Positions 17,139 through 25,169 of a DNA stretch of 64,000 bases are shown piece by piece. How positions within the stretch are numbered: position 1 is the first letter of the stretch; each line of letters starts with the position of its first letter. Location: NCBI RefSeq assembly GCF_008364795.1, contig NZ_VTTM01000008.1, positions 1-64,000 on the forward strand, written 5' to 3'. Source of the stretch: Azospirillum oryzae. Its GTDB lineage: Bacteria > Pseudomonadota > Alphaproteobacteria > Azospirillales > Azospirillaceae. The notes beneath the pieces were generated by a model that was given only the letters and a program-made list of their open reading frames with translations, was not told where the DNA came from and did no database searches. The position numbers and the translations under genes are program-made.

Positions 17139-18572
17139 TTGTCCGCACAGAAGCCGACCGCACAGAAGCTCGCGAAAATTGAGACGGCACGCGTTCCCGC
17201 CAACGATGCGGTGCCGCGGGGACCGGCCCAGCCGCTCGACAAGCGGGCGAAGGCGCGGGGGAAGGCGGCCATCGGTGCCTTCCAGAAGGATACCGAGGCG
17301 ATCCAGAACGCCCCCGATCCCTTTCTGGCGCGCATCACCCTGCATCTGCTGGCACTGTTCTTCATCGGCCTGATCGTTTGGATGACGCTGTCCTACCTGG
17401 ACAAGATCGTCGTCGCCCAGGGCAAGATCATCTCGGTCGAATCCAACGTGATGGTCCAACCGCTGGAAATGGCGGTGATCAAGAAGGTGCTGGTGCGTCC
17501 GGGCGACGTCGTCCGCAAGGGCGAGGTCTTGGCGACACTGGACCCGACCTTCACCCAGGCCGACGTCCAGCAATTGGAATCCCGTCTTGCCAACGCCGAC
17601 GCGGAGATCGCCCGGCTGGAGGCCGAGCATGACGGCAAGCCCTTCGTGCCGACTGCGGATCGCTATGGCTATGGCACGCTGCAGCAGTCGCTGTTGCGCG
17701 AGCGGCAGGCGCAGTACCAGTCCCAGATGCTGAATTACGAAGAGAAGCTCGCGCGTCTGCAGTCCAACGTCACCAAGTACGAGATGGACCGCGTCCACCT
17801 GAACGAGCGGCTGAAGGTGGTGCGCGAGATCGAGAACATGCGCTCCTCGCTGCTGGCCACCCAGGTCGGCAGCAAGCTGAACCTGCTCCAGGCCACCAGC
17901 GACCGCATCGACATCGAACGCAACCTGGTCCTGAACCAGAACGAGCTGCAGGGCAACCGCCACGACCTGCAGGCCCTGCTGGCCGAGCGCGACGTCTTCA
18001 TCCAGCAATGGAACGGCAAGATCATCGAGGAGCTGACCACCCAGCGCAACGAGCGTGAGGCGCTGCGCGAGCAGCTGATCAAGGCGCGCAAGCGCCAGTC
18101 GCTAGTCCAACTCGACTCGCCGGTCGACGCCATCGTGCTGGAGGTCTCGCCCAAGGCCGCCGCCGGTTCCGTCGCCAAGGAAGCCGAGCCGCTCTTCACC
18201 CTGGTGCCGGTCGGTTCCGCGCTGGAGGTCGAGGCCAACATCGATGCGCGCGACCTCGCCTTCGTTCAGGTCGGCGACAAGGTGCGCGTCAAGCTGGAGG
18301 CCTATCCCTACATGCAGCACGGCGCGCTTGACGGAGAGGTGGAGACGATCAGCGAGGACTCCTTCTCCAACAAGGACAACGCGAACGGCGCACTCTTCTA
18401 TCGGGCGCGCATCAAGCTGCTGACGACCACGCTGGACAATGTGCCGTCCAACTTCCGCCTGATCCCCGGCATGCCGCTGTCGGCCGACATCAAGGTCGGC
18501 GAGCGCCGCATCATCACCTATTTCCTGCGTCCCATCCTGCGTGGGGTCGACGAAAGCCTGCGGGAGCCTTGA
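17139..18572 (+). CDS. Type I secretion membrane-fusion protein (HlyD family)
   Basis: This 477-residue periplasmic adaptor links the ABC exporter to an outer-membrane channel of TolC type. A short cytoplasmic N-terminus is followed by one membrane anchor at about residues 66-87 (LALFFIGLIVWMTLSYL). A biotinyl-lipoyl-like half (VLVRPGDVVRKGEVLATLDP), a long coiled coil (about 150-330, QQLESRLANADAEIARLEAE) and a beta-barrel part (LEVEANIDARDLAFVQVGD) come next. The start is TTG 17139, supported by AGGAG 9 bases upstream that overlaps the stop codon of the ABC gene. Its stop overlaps the next start (TTGA). No tolC-like gene is in the window. Confidence 0.93.
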   Translation: MSAQKPTAQKLAKIETARVPANDAVPRGPAQPLDKRAKARGKAAIGAFQKDTEAIQNAPDPFLARITLHLLALFFIGLIVWMTLSYLDKIVVAQGKIISVESNVMVQPLEMAVIKKVLVRPGDVVRKGEVLATLDPTFTQADVQQLESRLANADAEIARLEAEHDGKPFVPTADRYGYGTLQQSLLRERQAQYQSQMLNYEEKLARLQSNVTKYEMDRVHLNERLKVVREIENMRSSLLATQVGSKLNLLQATSDRIDIERNLVLNQNELQGNRHDLQALLAERDVFIQQWNGKIIEELTTQRNEREALREQLIKARKRQSLVQLDSPVDAIVLEVSPKAAAGSVAKEAEPLFTLVPVGSALEVEANIDARDLAFVQVGDKVRVKLEAYPYMQHGALDGEVETISEDSFSNKDNANGALFYRARIKLLTTTLDNVPSNFRLIPGMPLSADIKVGERRIITYFLRPILRGVDESLREP

Positions 18573-19927
18573 TCTTGTTCGGCAATCTGCTGAAGCGAAG
18601 CAAATCCACCACCTCCCGCAAGCCGGACTTCCAGCGCGGCCTCGCCGCCTTCGAGGCGGAGGACTATGCCGCCGCCGTCGCGGACTGGATGCCGCTGGCC
18701 GAACGCGGCCATGCCGAGGCGCAATACCGCATGGGCCAGCTCTACGCCCGCGGCCAGGGGGTGGTGCGCGATTTCGGCGACGCGGCCCACTGGTTCCGCA
18801 AGGCAGCCGAGCAGGGCCATGTCGAAGCCCAGTTCTCGCTTGGTCTGTGCTATGCGAACGGCGAAGGAGCGCCGCAGGACAGCGCCTTGCCGGTGCGCTG
18901 GTACAAGACCGTGGCCAAAACCAACCCGGCGGCGGCCGAGGCCAATCTGGCCCTGCTCTATCCCAATGGGCTGGGCATCGGTCCGGACATCTCCCAGGCG
19001 CTGCACTGGTACCGGCTGGCCGCCGAGGCCGGACATGCCGAAGCGCAGCATCACATGGGCCTGCTCAATGCCTTCGGGCAGGGGGTGCCGCAGGACCATG
19101 CTGCCGCCGCCTCCTGGTACAGGATGTCGGCCGAGCAGGGCTATGCCGTCGCCCAGCATGCCCTCGCCTCCCTCTACGCCAACGGCCAGGGGGTGGAGCG
19201 CGACATGATCCAAGCGGTCGCCTGGTACGGGCGGGCCGCCGAGCAGGGCTTCGTCAATTCCCAGCTGGCGCTCGCGATCATCTACGAGCATGGCTCCGGT
19301 GTGCAGGCCGATCCGGCCCGTGCCGCGGAGTTCTACCGTCAGGCCGCCGAACAGGGGCATCCGGTGGCCCAGGTCAATCTGGGCCTGCTTTACGCCCGTG
19401 GACACGGGGTGCCGCAGGACTACCGCGAAACCCTGAAATGGTGCCGGCTGTCGGCGGAGCAGGGGAACGTCAATGCCCAGTTCAACCTGGGCCTGATCCA
19501 TTCCAACGGGCTGGTCGGCGCGCCCGACCATGCCGAAGCCGCGGTCTGGTACCGCAAGGCGGCGATGCAGGGCAATGTCGGCGCTCAGGTCAATCTCGGC
19601 CTGATGCTTGTCCATGGCTGGGGCGGCCGGCCCGAACTGGTCGAAGGCGTGGACTGGCTGCGCAAGGCCGCGGCCCAGGGCCACACCGGCGCCATGACCA
19701 ATCTGGGCGCCCTTTACGCCAACCGTGACGGCAAGGCCTACAACCCGATCCAGGGCTATGTCTGGTACATCATGGCTGCCGCCACCACCCAACCCGGCCC
19801 CGACCGCGACGCGCTGGAGGCCAAAGCCCATGAATTGGGAGGCGTCTTGACCAGCGAGGACCGCCATAAGGCTCAGGTCATCATGGAAGACTGGAAGAAG
19901 AACCCCAAGCTGATGGCGACGGGCTGA
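18569..19927 (+). CDS. Sel1-repeat protein
   Basis: The 452 residues are built almost wholly from about eleven Sel1-like repeats of 36 residues (pattern AxxWxxxAAEQGHxxAQxxLGxxYAxGxGVxxD), which fold as an alpha-solenoid like TPRs and bind proteins. There is no signal peptide. The TTG at 18569 overlaps the HlyD stop codon (TTGA), so translation is coupled to the secretion genes. A Sel1 solenoid in a type I secretion operon could act as a substrate chaperone or an assembly factor; that is inference from context. A second in-frame TTG six bases on is an alternative start. Confidence 0.88.
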   Translation: MILFGNLLKRSKSTTSRKPDFQRGLAAFEAEDYAAAVADWMPLAERGHAEAQYRMGQLYARGQGVVRDFGDAAHWFRKAAEQGHVEAQFSLGLCYANGEGAPQDSALPVRWYKTVAKTNPAAAEANLALLYPNGLGIGPDISQALHWYRLAAEAGHAEAQHHMGLLNAFGQGVPQDHAAAASWYRMSAEQGYAVAQHALASLYANGQGVERDMIQAVAWYGRAAEQGFVNSQLALAIIYEHGSGVQADPARAAEFYRQAAEQGHPVAQVNLGLLYARGHGVPQDYRETLKWCRLSAEQGNVNAQFNLGLIHSNGLVGAPDHAEAAVWYRKAAMQGNVGAQVNLGLMLVHGWGGRPELVEGVDWLRKAAAQGHTGAMTNLGALYANRDGKAYNPIQGYVWYIMAAATTQPGPDRDALEAKAHELGGVLTSEDRHKAQVIMEDWKKNPKLMATG

Positions 19928-20042
19928 TCGACAGGACCGGTCGGGGCAGGGCGGTTTCGGCCCCCGTCCAGCTTTGCTTCAACCGGTGCTGGAGGCGCGG
20001 TCTTCCGGCGACCGGTCAAGATCCGTCGCCGGACAAAGTCGA

Positions 20043-20387
20043 TCAGGGCGACGGTTGTTCCCGGGGTTGCCCGGCTTCAGCCGACGGTTCGGCAGACGTC
20101 ACGATGCAGGGGTGGGAATGGTCGATGCCAAGCCATTGACGCCCCTCGACAACCAGATCGAAGATTACGCTCCAGTCGCCCGGAGAATCGGGCAGAACCA
20201 CCCGCGCTTCGACCGTGCAGGATTCCCCTTGGGCAAGGCGGTTCGGCAAAGGCGAACGCGGGCCATCGAAGAGGACGATCCTCCCGTCGCTGTCGGCGAG
20301 GTGATAGGAGAGCAGAAGGGGCGGGGAACTGACGCTGGACAGCGGCCCCGGTCCCGTATTCTGAGAGAATACCGAAGTATTGGCGTT
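20043..20387 (-). pseudogene. Remnant of a Wzt-C-like carbohydrate-binding domain
   Basis: An open stretch of 114 codons ends at TGA 20043-20045 and is closed upstream by TAA (20388-20390) and TAG (20394-20396), with no ATG or GTG start; only an internal TTG at 20249 exists. The translation looks like a real domain: PPLLLSYHLADSDGRIVLFD, RSPLPNRLAQGES and GDWSVIFDLVVEGRQWLG follow the beta-sandwich pattern of the C-terminal domain of Wzt O-antigen transporters and of related modules on methyltransferases and glycosyltransferases. It is in the same frame as, and directly downstream of, the beta-propeller gene, separated by three in-frame stops. It is most likely a decayed domain fragment. Confidence 0.65.
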
Positions 20388-20429
20388 TTAACGCTAAGTA
20401 GGGTTGTTTTTCAAAAAGAAAATGATCTC

Positions 20430-21737
20430 TTAGATTTTGGTGCCGGCGGCCTCAGTCCAGACCTCCTCGACGAAGACGCCGAGGCCGCGGCTGTCCGCGC
20501 TTCCTGCGATCGTCTTGTCGGGGTGCCAGAGGCGATCGACCCGGATCTCCAGCGTGCATTCGCCGGTCAGGCCGGCGGGGATGGTGCAGCGTTGCGTCCT
20601 GCCGCCTGCCTGCCGGAAGGCGAAGGATGCGACCGGAATGTCCTGGAGAAGGATGGAAACCTTGATGCCGCGGATCGGCGTCGCCAGCCTTACGCACAGC
20701 CGGCGGCTGCCTGGATTGACCACGATCCTCATCCCGGCCCGGCGTGCCGCCGTCCAGCGGCCGTTTCCTTCGGCCCGGTGCCATTCGTTCCGGTTCAGCA
20801 GGCCGTCGGTCTGCGGTGAACCCAGTTCATAGGACGGAGCCGGAAAGCTGGAGCAGTACCCGCCCTTCACGAATTCGGCGCCGGGGAGTTCCGGCAGATG
20901 GGCGGTGTGGATCGGGAATCCGTCCAGCGGTGCGATCTGGAAGATCATGCCCACGTCCGGTAATCGGATGTTCCCGACCAGGGTCCAGTCTGCATTGAAG
21001 ATCCGGACCGTTGCCGACTGGTCCTTTCTCGCCTGCCTGGGTGCGAAGGTGGAGATGCCGACATAGAAGCGCCCGTCGTGGAAGGCGAAGCCGCGCGGGT
21101 AATGGCCGGTAAAGACTTTCGCTGTCCTGTTCGCCAGGACCGTCCCGTCGAACGAACTCAGGCAATGGAGGTCCCCGTCCCGGATCAGCAGGTCGTGGGT
21201 GTGTACGCCCATGTCCGTCGCCTGAAGAAGGTCGAGGCCGGGATAATGGTATTCCAGCAGACTGGAGGGGCCGCGATTGTGGGCGACCAGCAGGAGACGG
21301 CCATCGAACGGTTGCAGCGTGTTGAAATGATGGACGTCCCGGTGCCGGTCCTCGGGGTTGGGGGCGGGATACCAGCGGTCCCACGTTCCGGTCCGCAGGT
21401 CGTGGACCGCGACCATGTTGTCGTAGGAGCAGACCACCCACAGCTTCCCGTCGAACAGGGTCGCCGCATGCATGTCGCGCAGGGGAAAATCAGGCGCCAG
21501 ATTGGCGATCACCGCCATCCGGTCGTTCAAGACCAGCATGCTGCCCCGTTCGCCGGCCCTGGACACCTCGTCATAGGGACCGGAGGCGGAATTCCGGGCG
21601 CCGACATACAGGACCCCTGCCTTCGTATCGGCGCAAAGACCGTAGTAGATGCCTGCCCGGCTGTTGGCAATGCGCACCGTAAAGGTTTCAGTATCGAGGA
21701 CGAGAAGATGCTTCGACGTGGTGATTGCAAGGTTCAT
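20430..21737 (-). CDS. Beta-propeller-like protein with C-terminal beta-sandwich module
   Basis: The protein has 435 residues. The start is ATG 21737, preceded by GGGGGAG at a spacing of 6-7 bases; the longer in-frame start lacks such a site. Residues 1-290 show repeated strand motifs of a beta-propeller (HLLVLDTETFTVR, GVLYVGARNSASG, ATLFDGKLWVVCSYDNMVAVHDL, GFAFHDGRFYVGIS). Residues about 320-435 form a separate module ending in DRLWHPDKTIAG and DSRGLGVFVEEV, resembling the module at the end of the sulfotransferase at 35402-36946. There is no signal peptide. The specific function is unknown; sugar binding or glycan modification fits. It is divergent from fcl. Confidence 0.7.
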   Translation of the reverse strand: MNLAITTSKHLLVLDTETFTVRIANSRAGIYYGLCADTKAGVLYVGARNSASGPYDEVSRAGERGSMLVLNDRMAVIANLAPDFPLRDMHAATLFDGKLWVVCSYDNMVAVHDLRTGTWDRWYPAPNPEDRHRDVHHFNTLQPFDGRLLLVAHNRGPSSLLEYHYPGLDLLQATDMGVHTHDLLIRDGDLHCLSSFDGTVLANRTAKVFTGHYPRGFAFHDGRFYVGISTFAPRQARKDQSATVRIFNADWTLVGNIRLPDVGMIFQIAPLDGFPIHTAHLPELPGAEFVKGGYCSSFPAPSYELGSPQTDGLLNRNEWHRAEGNGRWTAARRAGMRIVVNPGSRRLCVRLATPIRGIKVSILLQDIPVASFAFRQAGGRTQRCTIPAGLTGECTLEIRVDRLWHPDKTIAGSADSRGLGVFVEEVWTEAAGTKI

Positions 21738-21943
21738 GCGACACTCCCCCAGTGCATCTTCTCTGTCAGCCATGTCATGAACCAAGGGCTTAACCCAATT
21801 CGTTTCGTGCATCGCCGATGGTGAGGTGATGTATAGATCGGAGGATCCATATCCACAATGGTAGTTGGGGATCGACACCTACTGGACCGGCGGCGTGCCC
21901 AATGCTAGGAAGCGGCGGTAATGAATCAGAAGCGAGAACCGGT

Positions 21944-22921
21944 GTGAGCGACGAGTCCCTCCTGTTCCCCTTGCGTGGCAAGCGCGTCTGGGTGGCTGGC
22001 CACCGCGGCATGGCCGGGTCTGCGATCGTGCGTCGTTTGAACCGCGAGGGATGCGACATTCTCACCGTCGGCCGCGACCAGGTGGACATGCGCCGGCAGG
22101 CGGAGGTGGAGGCCTGGATGGCCGAGGCACGTCCCGACGCCGTCTTCATGGCCGCGGCGACGGTGGGCGGCATCCATGCCAATTCCACCCGCCCGGCCGA
22201 ATTTCTCTACGACAACCTGGCGATCGAAACGAACATCATCCACGGCGCCTACAAATCCGGCGTGAAGAAGCTGGTCTTTCTCGGTTCCTCCTGCATCTAT
22301 CCGCGGCTCGCCGAGCAGCCGATGCGCGAGGAGGCGCTGCTGACCGGGCCGCTGGAGCCGACCAACGAATGGTACGCGGTTGCCAAGATCGCCGGCATCA
22401 AGCTGTGCCAGGCCTATCGCCGCCAATATGGCTGCGACTTCATCGCGGCGATGCCGACCAACCTCTATGGTCCCGGCGACAACTTCGACCTCCAGCAGGG
22501 CCATGTCGCGGCGGCGCTGATCGCCAAGATCCATCGTGCCAAGGAGACCGGTGCCGACACGGTGGAACTGTGGGGCAGCGGCAAGCCGCTGCGCGAGTTC
22601 CTGTTCGTGGACGATCTTGCCGACGCCCTGGTCTTCCTCGCCGAACGTTACTCCGGCGAGGAACACGTCAATGTCGGGACCGGCGCGGAGATCAGCATCC
22701 GTGGGCTGGCCGAGCTGATCGCTGAGGTCGTCGGCTGGAGCGGCCATTTGCAGTTCGACCCCGGCAAGCCGGACGGTTCCCCCCGCAAGCTGATGGACAA
22801 CAGCCGCATCGCCACCATGGGCTGGACGGCGCCCACCAGCCTGCGCGACGGCTTTGCCCAGGCTTATCGCTGGTATGCGGAGAACCTGAAGGCGGGCAGG
22901 CTGCGCGGCGCCGGACTCTGA
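21944..22921 (+). CDS. fcl: GDP-L-fucose synthase (GDP-4-keto-6-deoxymannose epimerase/reductase)
   Basis: This enzyme converts GDP-4-keto-6-deoxy-D-mannose, the product of Gmd, to GDP-L-fucose by C3/C5 epimerisation and NADPH reduction. It shows VAGHRGMAGSAIVRRL for cofactor binding, the family motif AAATVGGIHANSTRPAEF, FLGSSCIYP with the catalytic Ser, and EWYAVAKIAG with the Tyr-Lys pair, then PTNLYGPGDNFDL and GKPLREFLFVDDL. GTG 21944 gives 325 residues, a normal length; an ATG at 21902 would add 14 residues. It is read divergently from the beta-propeller gene. With two gmd copies and manC in the window, the whole route from mannose-1-phosphate to GDP-L-fucose is present. Confidence 0.95.
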   Translation: MSDESLLFPLRGKRVWVAGHRGMAGSAIVRRLNREGCDILTVGRDQVDMRRQAEVEAWMAEARPDAVFMAAATVGGIHANSTRPAEFLYDNLAIETNIIHGAYKSGVKKLVFLGSSCIYPRLAEQPMREEALLTGPLEPTNEWYAVAKIAGIKLCQAYRRQYGCDFIAAMPTNLYGPGDNFDLQQGHVAAALIAKIHRAKETGADTVELWGSGKPLREFLFVDDLADALVFLAERYSGEEHVNVGTGAEISIRGLAELIAEVVGWSGHLQFDPGKPDGSPRKLMDNSRIATMGWTAPTSLRDGFAQAYRWYAENLKAGRLRGAGL

Positions 22922-22958
22922 TCCGGCGCGCGGCCCCCAGGATCGGGCCTTTCCGGCG

Positions 22959-23246
22959 TCAGGCTGTCGCCGGGCTGTCCGCCCCGGACGCCGTCAGTTC
23001 CGCGAGACGCTCGGCCAGGGCGTCCCGCTCGGCCAATGCCGCGGCTTGCAGGGGGGACAGGATGTCGGTCAGCGGAAAGCCGGCCGACCCTGCGACCGCG
23101 ACCGGCTCCGCCGCGCCGATGAACTCGCCGATCATGGTGCCGTCATCGGCGGTGGTGATATAGCGGAACTGCGCATGCGCGCCGCAGAGCCGGCCCGTAT
23201 GGTCCCAGCGGACCAGGAATTCATAGGGTTGCCTGGTGGTCTGCAT
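22959..23246 (-). CDS. Phage-tail-module small protein, 95 aa
   Basis: The 95-residue protein starts at ATG 23246: AAGGAG lies 8 bases upstream, whereas the earlier ATG at 23252 overlaps that site. The sequence has EFLVRWDHTGRLCGAHAQFRY, then a Gly/Ala segment and a helical tail (QAAALAERDALAERLAEL). Proteins like this are encoded beside tail-fibre genes in prophages; I infer an accessory or assembly role but cannot name it. It follows the tail-fibre-like gene by 44 bases as the last gene of the module. Confidence 0.6.
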   Translation of the reverse strand: MQTTRQPYEFLVRWDHTGRLCGAHAQFRYITTADDGTMIGEFIGAAEPVAVAGSAGFPLTDILSPLQAAALAERDALAERLAELTASGADSPATA

Positions 23247-23290
23247 CTTCATGCTCCTTCTCGGGGAATAAGGGGGCGGTATGTGAGGGA

Positions 23291-24181
23291 TCAGGACGCG
23301 ATGGCCCCGTCGGGCCACCGCCAGTTCGTTCCGTCGCTGACCGCCAGCCGTTTGCCGCCGGCCCCGTCGGACACATAGATCAAGCCGCGCGCCGCAGCGC
23401 TCGGCAGGGTGGCGACCGTGTAGCTGGGCAGCATGGGGATGGCGCCGAAGGACAGCCGGCCGGCGGTGGTGGCGATCACCGGGTCACCACCGCTGCTGCC
23501 CGCGACGGTGACGGCGCGGTTCGACCCCGCCGCCGGCAGCACCCGCAGGCTTTCCGTACCCGGCGCGCCGCCGAACGTGAGGGTGCCGTCCGCCCCGACC
23601 CTGGCCCGTTCGGTGGCGAAGGAGGTGCCGCCCTGGGCGGTGGCGATGCGGACCTCCTGGCTGCAGTAGGTGCCGTTGTGGGTGTTGTGGACGAAGACGC
23701 CCGACGCCCCGCCGCCGTCCGCAACCACCAGCCCGATCGACGAGACGTTGCCGGCCAGATGCGGCGTGGCCGGGACGATCCCCAGATAGCTGCTGCCGCC
23801 GGGCCGGAGCTGGAGCGTCCCGTCGGGGGCGATGCGCAGGCGTTCGATGCCCGCGGTGGCCAACGCCGCCGTATTGGCGGCCGGAAAGAACAGGCCGGTG
23901 TCGCCGTCACCCGCCGGGGAGACGGCCGGGGCCGCGGCGCTGCCGGCCGGCACGGTGACGGCACCCGTGAAGGCCGGGGTGCTGAGCGGCGCCTTGGCAT
24001 CCAGCGCCGTCTGCAATCCGGCCACGTCGCTCACGGCATGCCCGTGTCCGGTGGCGGCCAGTCCCTGGCGGATGGCGGCGACCGTCGTGCGCAAGGTGGC
24101 GGTGCCGTCGTCGACGGGCAGGATTTCGCCGCCGGTCAGCGGATTGGCGGCGGGGAGTTGATGAATCGCGATGTCGGACAT
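23291..24181 (-). CDS. Phage tail-fibre-like protein
   Basis: The protein has 296 residues. The N-terminal motif MSDIAIHQLPAANPLTGGE and the segment HGHAVSDVAGLQTALDAKAP are typical of tail-fibre shafts. The middle is low-complexity Gly/Ala/Thr beta sequence (GGSSYLGIVPATPHLAGN). The C-terminus ARGLIYVSDGAGGKRL followed by SDGTNWRW is a recurrent ending of phage receptor-binding proteins. The start ATG 24181 has GGGAGGTGA just upstream, which also forms the end of the 38-residue gene before it. It could come from a prophage, a tailocin or a gene-transfer-agent-type element; no capsid, portal or integrase gene is near. Confidence 0.75.
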   Translation of the reverse strand: MSDIAIHQLPAANPLTGGEILPVDDGTATLRTTVAAIRQGLAATGHGHAVSDVAGLQTALDAKAPLSTPAFTGAVTVPAGSAAAPAVSPAGDGDTGLFFPAANTAALATAGIERLRIAPDGTLQLRPGGSSYLGIVPATPHLAGNVSSIGLVVADGGGASGVFVHNTHNGTYCSQEVRIATAQGGTSFATERARVGADGTLTFGGAPGTESLRVLPAAGSNRAVTVAGSSGGDPVIATTAGRLSFGAIPMLPSYTVATLPSAAARGLIYVSDGAGGKRLAVSDGTNWRWPDGAIAS

Positions 24182-24184
24182 GGG

Positions 24185-24301
24185 TCACCTCCCGATGATG
24201 CGGTCGCCCGAGCGCGTGGTGAGCGCATCTCCGGAACGGGTGGCGAGTGTGGCGACGAAACGCCGCACCGCCGCGAGCAGACGGCCGACGCGGGCCAGCA
24301 T
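24185..24301 (-). CDS. Small basic protein of the phage module, 38 aa
   Basis: A 38-codon frame starts at ATG 24301, overlapping the stop of the gene before it (ATGA), and ends at TGA 24185, three bases before the tail-fibre start. Its translation is MLARVGRLLAAVRRF and then TRSGDALTTRSGDRIIGR, with a duplicated TRSGD motif. Its last codons carry the GGGAGGTGA ribosome site of the next gene. The tight coupling and protein-like composition support it being real. Function is unknown. Confidence 0.6.
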   Translation of the reverse strand: MLARVGRLLAAVRRFVATLATRSGDALTTRSGDRIIGR

Positions 24302-24606
24302 CACTGCATCTCCGACAGGTACAGGATGCCGTCGCCGACGGCCCGGATCGCCGCCAGGGCTTCGCCCGGCACCACCCGGAAATATTCCGGCGCCCCGGCG
24401 GGCAGATAATGCCCGGCCGTACCGGCGGCCGGCGCTTTGCCCAGGGCGAGGAAGCAGGGGGCGGTGGCGACGGCCCGGATCACCGTGGTGGCGTCGTTGA
24501 AGGGGGCGGAGGCGTGCGACGCGGCGCCGATGGGCACCGTCTGCGCAATGCCCGGCCGCAGCGCCTGAATGCGTTGGCCGGTGTCGTCCGTGGGCAGGAG
24601 CGGCAT
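24301..24606 (-). CDS. Phage-module hypothetical protein, 101 aa
   Basis: The 101-residue protein starts at ATG 24606 with AGGAG 9 bases upstream. It has a beta-rich pattern (IAQTVPIGAASHASAPF, TTVIRAVATAPCFLALG, LPAGAPEYFRVVPGE, AAIRAVGDGILYLSE) seen in small structural proteins encoded near phage tail or head genes. It is the first gene of the four-gene minus-strand module. No signal peptide or membrane segment is seen. Confidence 0.6.
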   Translation of the reverse strand: MPLLPTDDTGQRIQALRPGIAQTVPIGAASHASAPFNDATTVIRAVATAPCFLALGKAPAAGTAGHYLPAGAPEYFRVVPGEALAAIRAVGDGILYLSEMQ

Positions 24607-25169
24607 ACCGTTTCTCTCCTCGTCGTTCGGGGTTGGTTCAGCAGGGCGGAAGGCCCATGCGAAAAGCCCCGCCGTGGCGGCAGCCAGGCGGGGCAATCGG
24701 GACGGAATCTTGCGTGTTTATGGTTCGTTCTATCTTCGTGGGAAATGGACTGTCAAGCGCTGTCTAAAAAAGAGGAACATGGGGGATCGGTGAGAATGGA
24801 TTACGACCCGTGAAGGAAGCACCCATGGACCATCGAGTTGCCAATATTTTTGAAGTCGTCATCGCTTTGGCCGGCGTTTGCCCTCACCACGCGAAAAGAT
24901 GCGCATCAGACATTAGACTAAATAATATAAACACTTATTTATAGGCGGCGCTGATTTATAAGTTGCGCTGCGCGGAAGTTGCCGCTTCAGGCGTTTTATG
25001 TGAAGTTGATATTCATGCTGTGACGCATTTGAGAGTGTCTGTCAAAATCCCGGCCGGCCACTCCGAACCCGCCGATCCGCCCCACCCGCAGCCGAAAATG
25101 GAAATGCGGATTTTCTCAATTCGTGATTTTACATTGCGTCGTTGATTTTACGTTGGGGAGTGTTTCCTT
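24607..25169. other. Intergenic region (563 bp), AT-rich in part
   Basis: This region separates the divergent phage module and a methyltransferase gene. From about 24830 to 25140 it is clearly AT-richer than its surroundings (aataatataaacacttatttata). It holds the hairpin at 24666-24694 and the ribosome site GGGGAG at 25155-25160 for the GTG at 25170. No gene is seen; short frames here lack ribosome sites. Confidence 0.5.
24666..24694 (-). terminator. Hairpin with T-run upstream of the phage module
   Basis: An 8-bp stem (gccccgcc 24666-24673, ggcggggc 24687-24694) encloses 13 bases. On the minus strand it is followed by ttttc, so it would stop minus-strand transcripts 60 bases before the start of the 101-residue gene. 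It may insulate the module or act as an attenuator. Confidence 0.6.

Noticed and set aside
15054..18008. A 984-residue minus-strand frame
   Set aside because: It is antisense to the type I exporter and HlyD genes and is dominated by Asp/Gln/Val/Leu without any motif.
19974..20819. A 281-residue plus-strand frame between the Sel1 and fcl genes
   Set aside because: It runs opposite to the Wzt-C-like remnant and the beta-propeller gene and shows no domain pattern.
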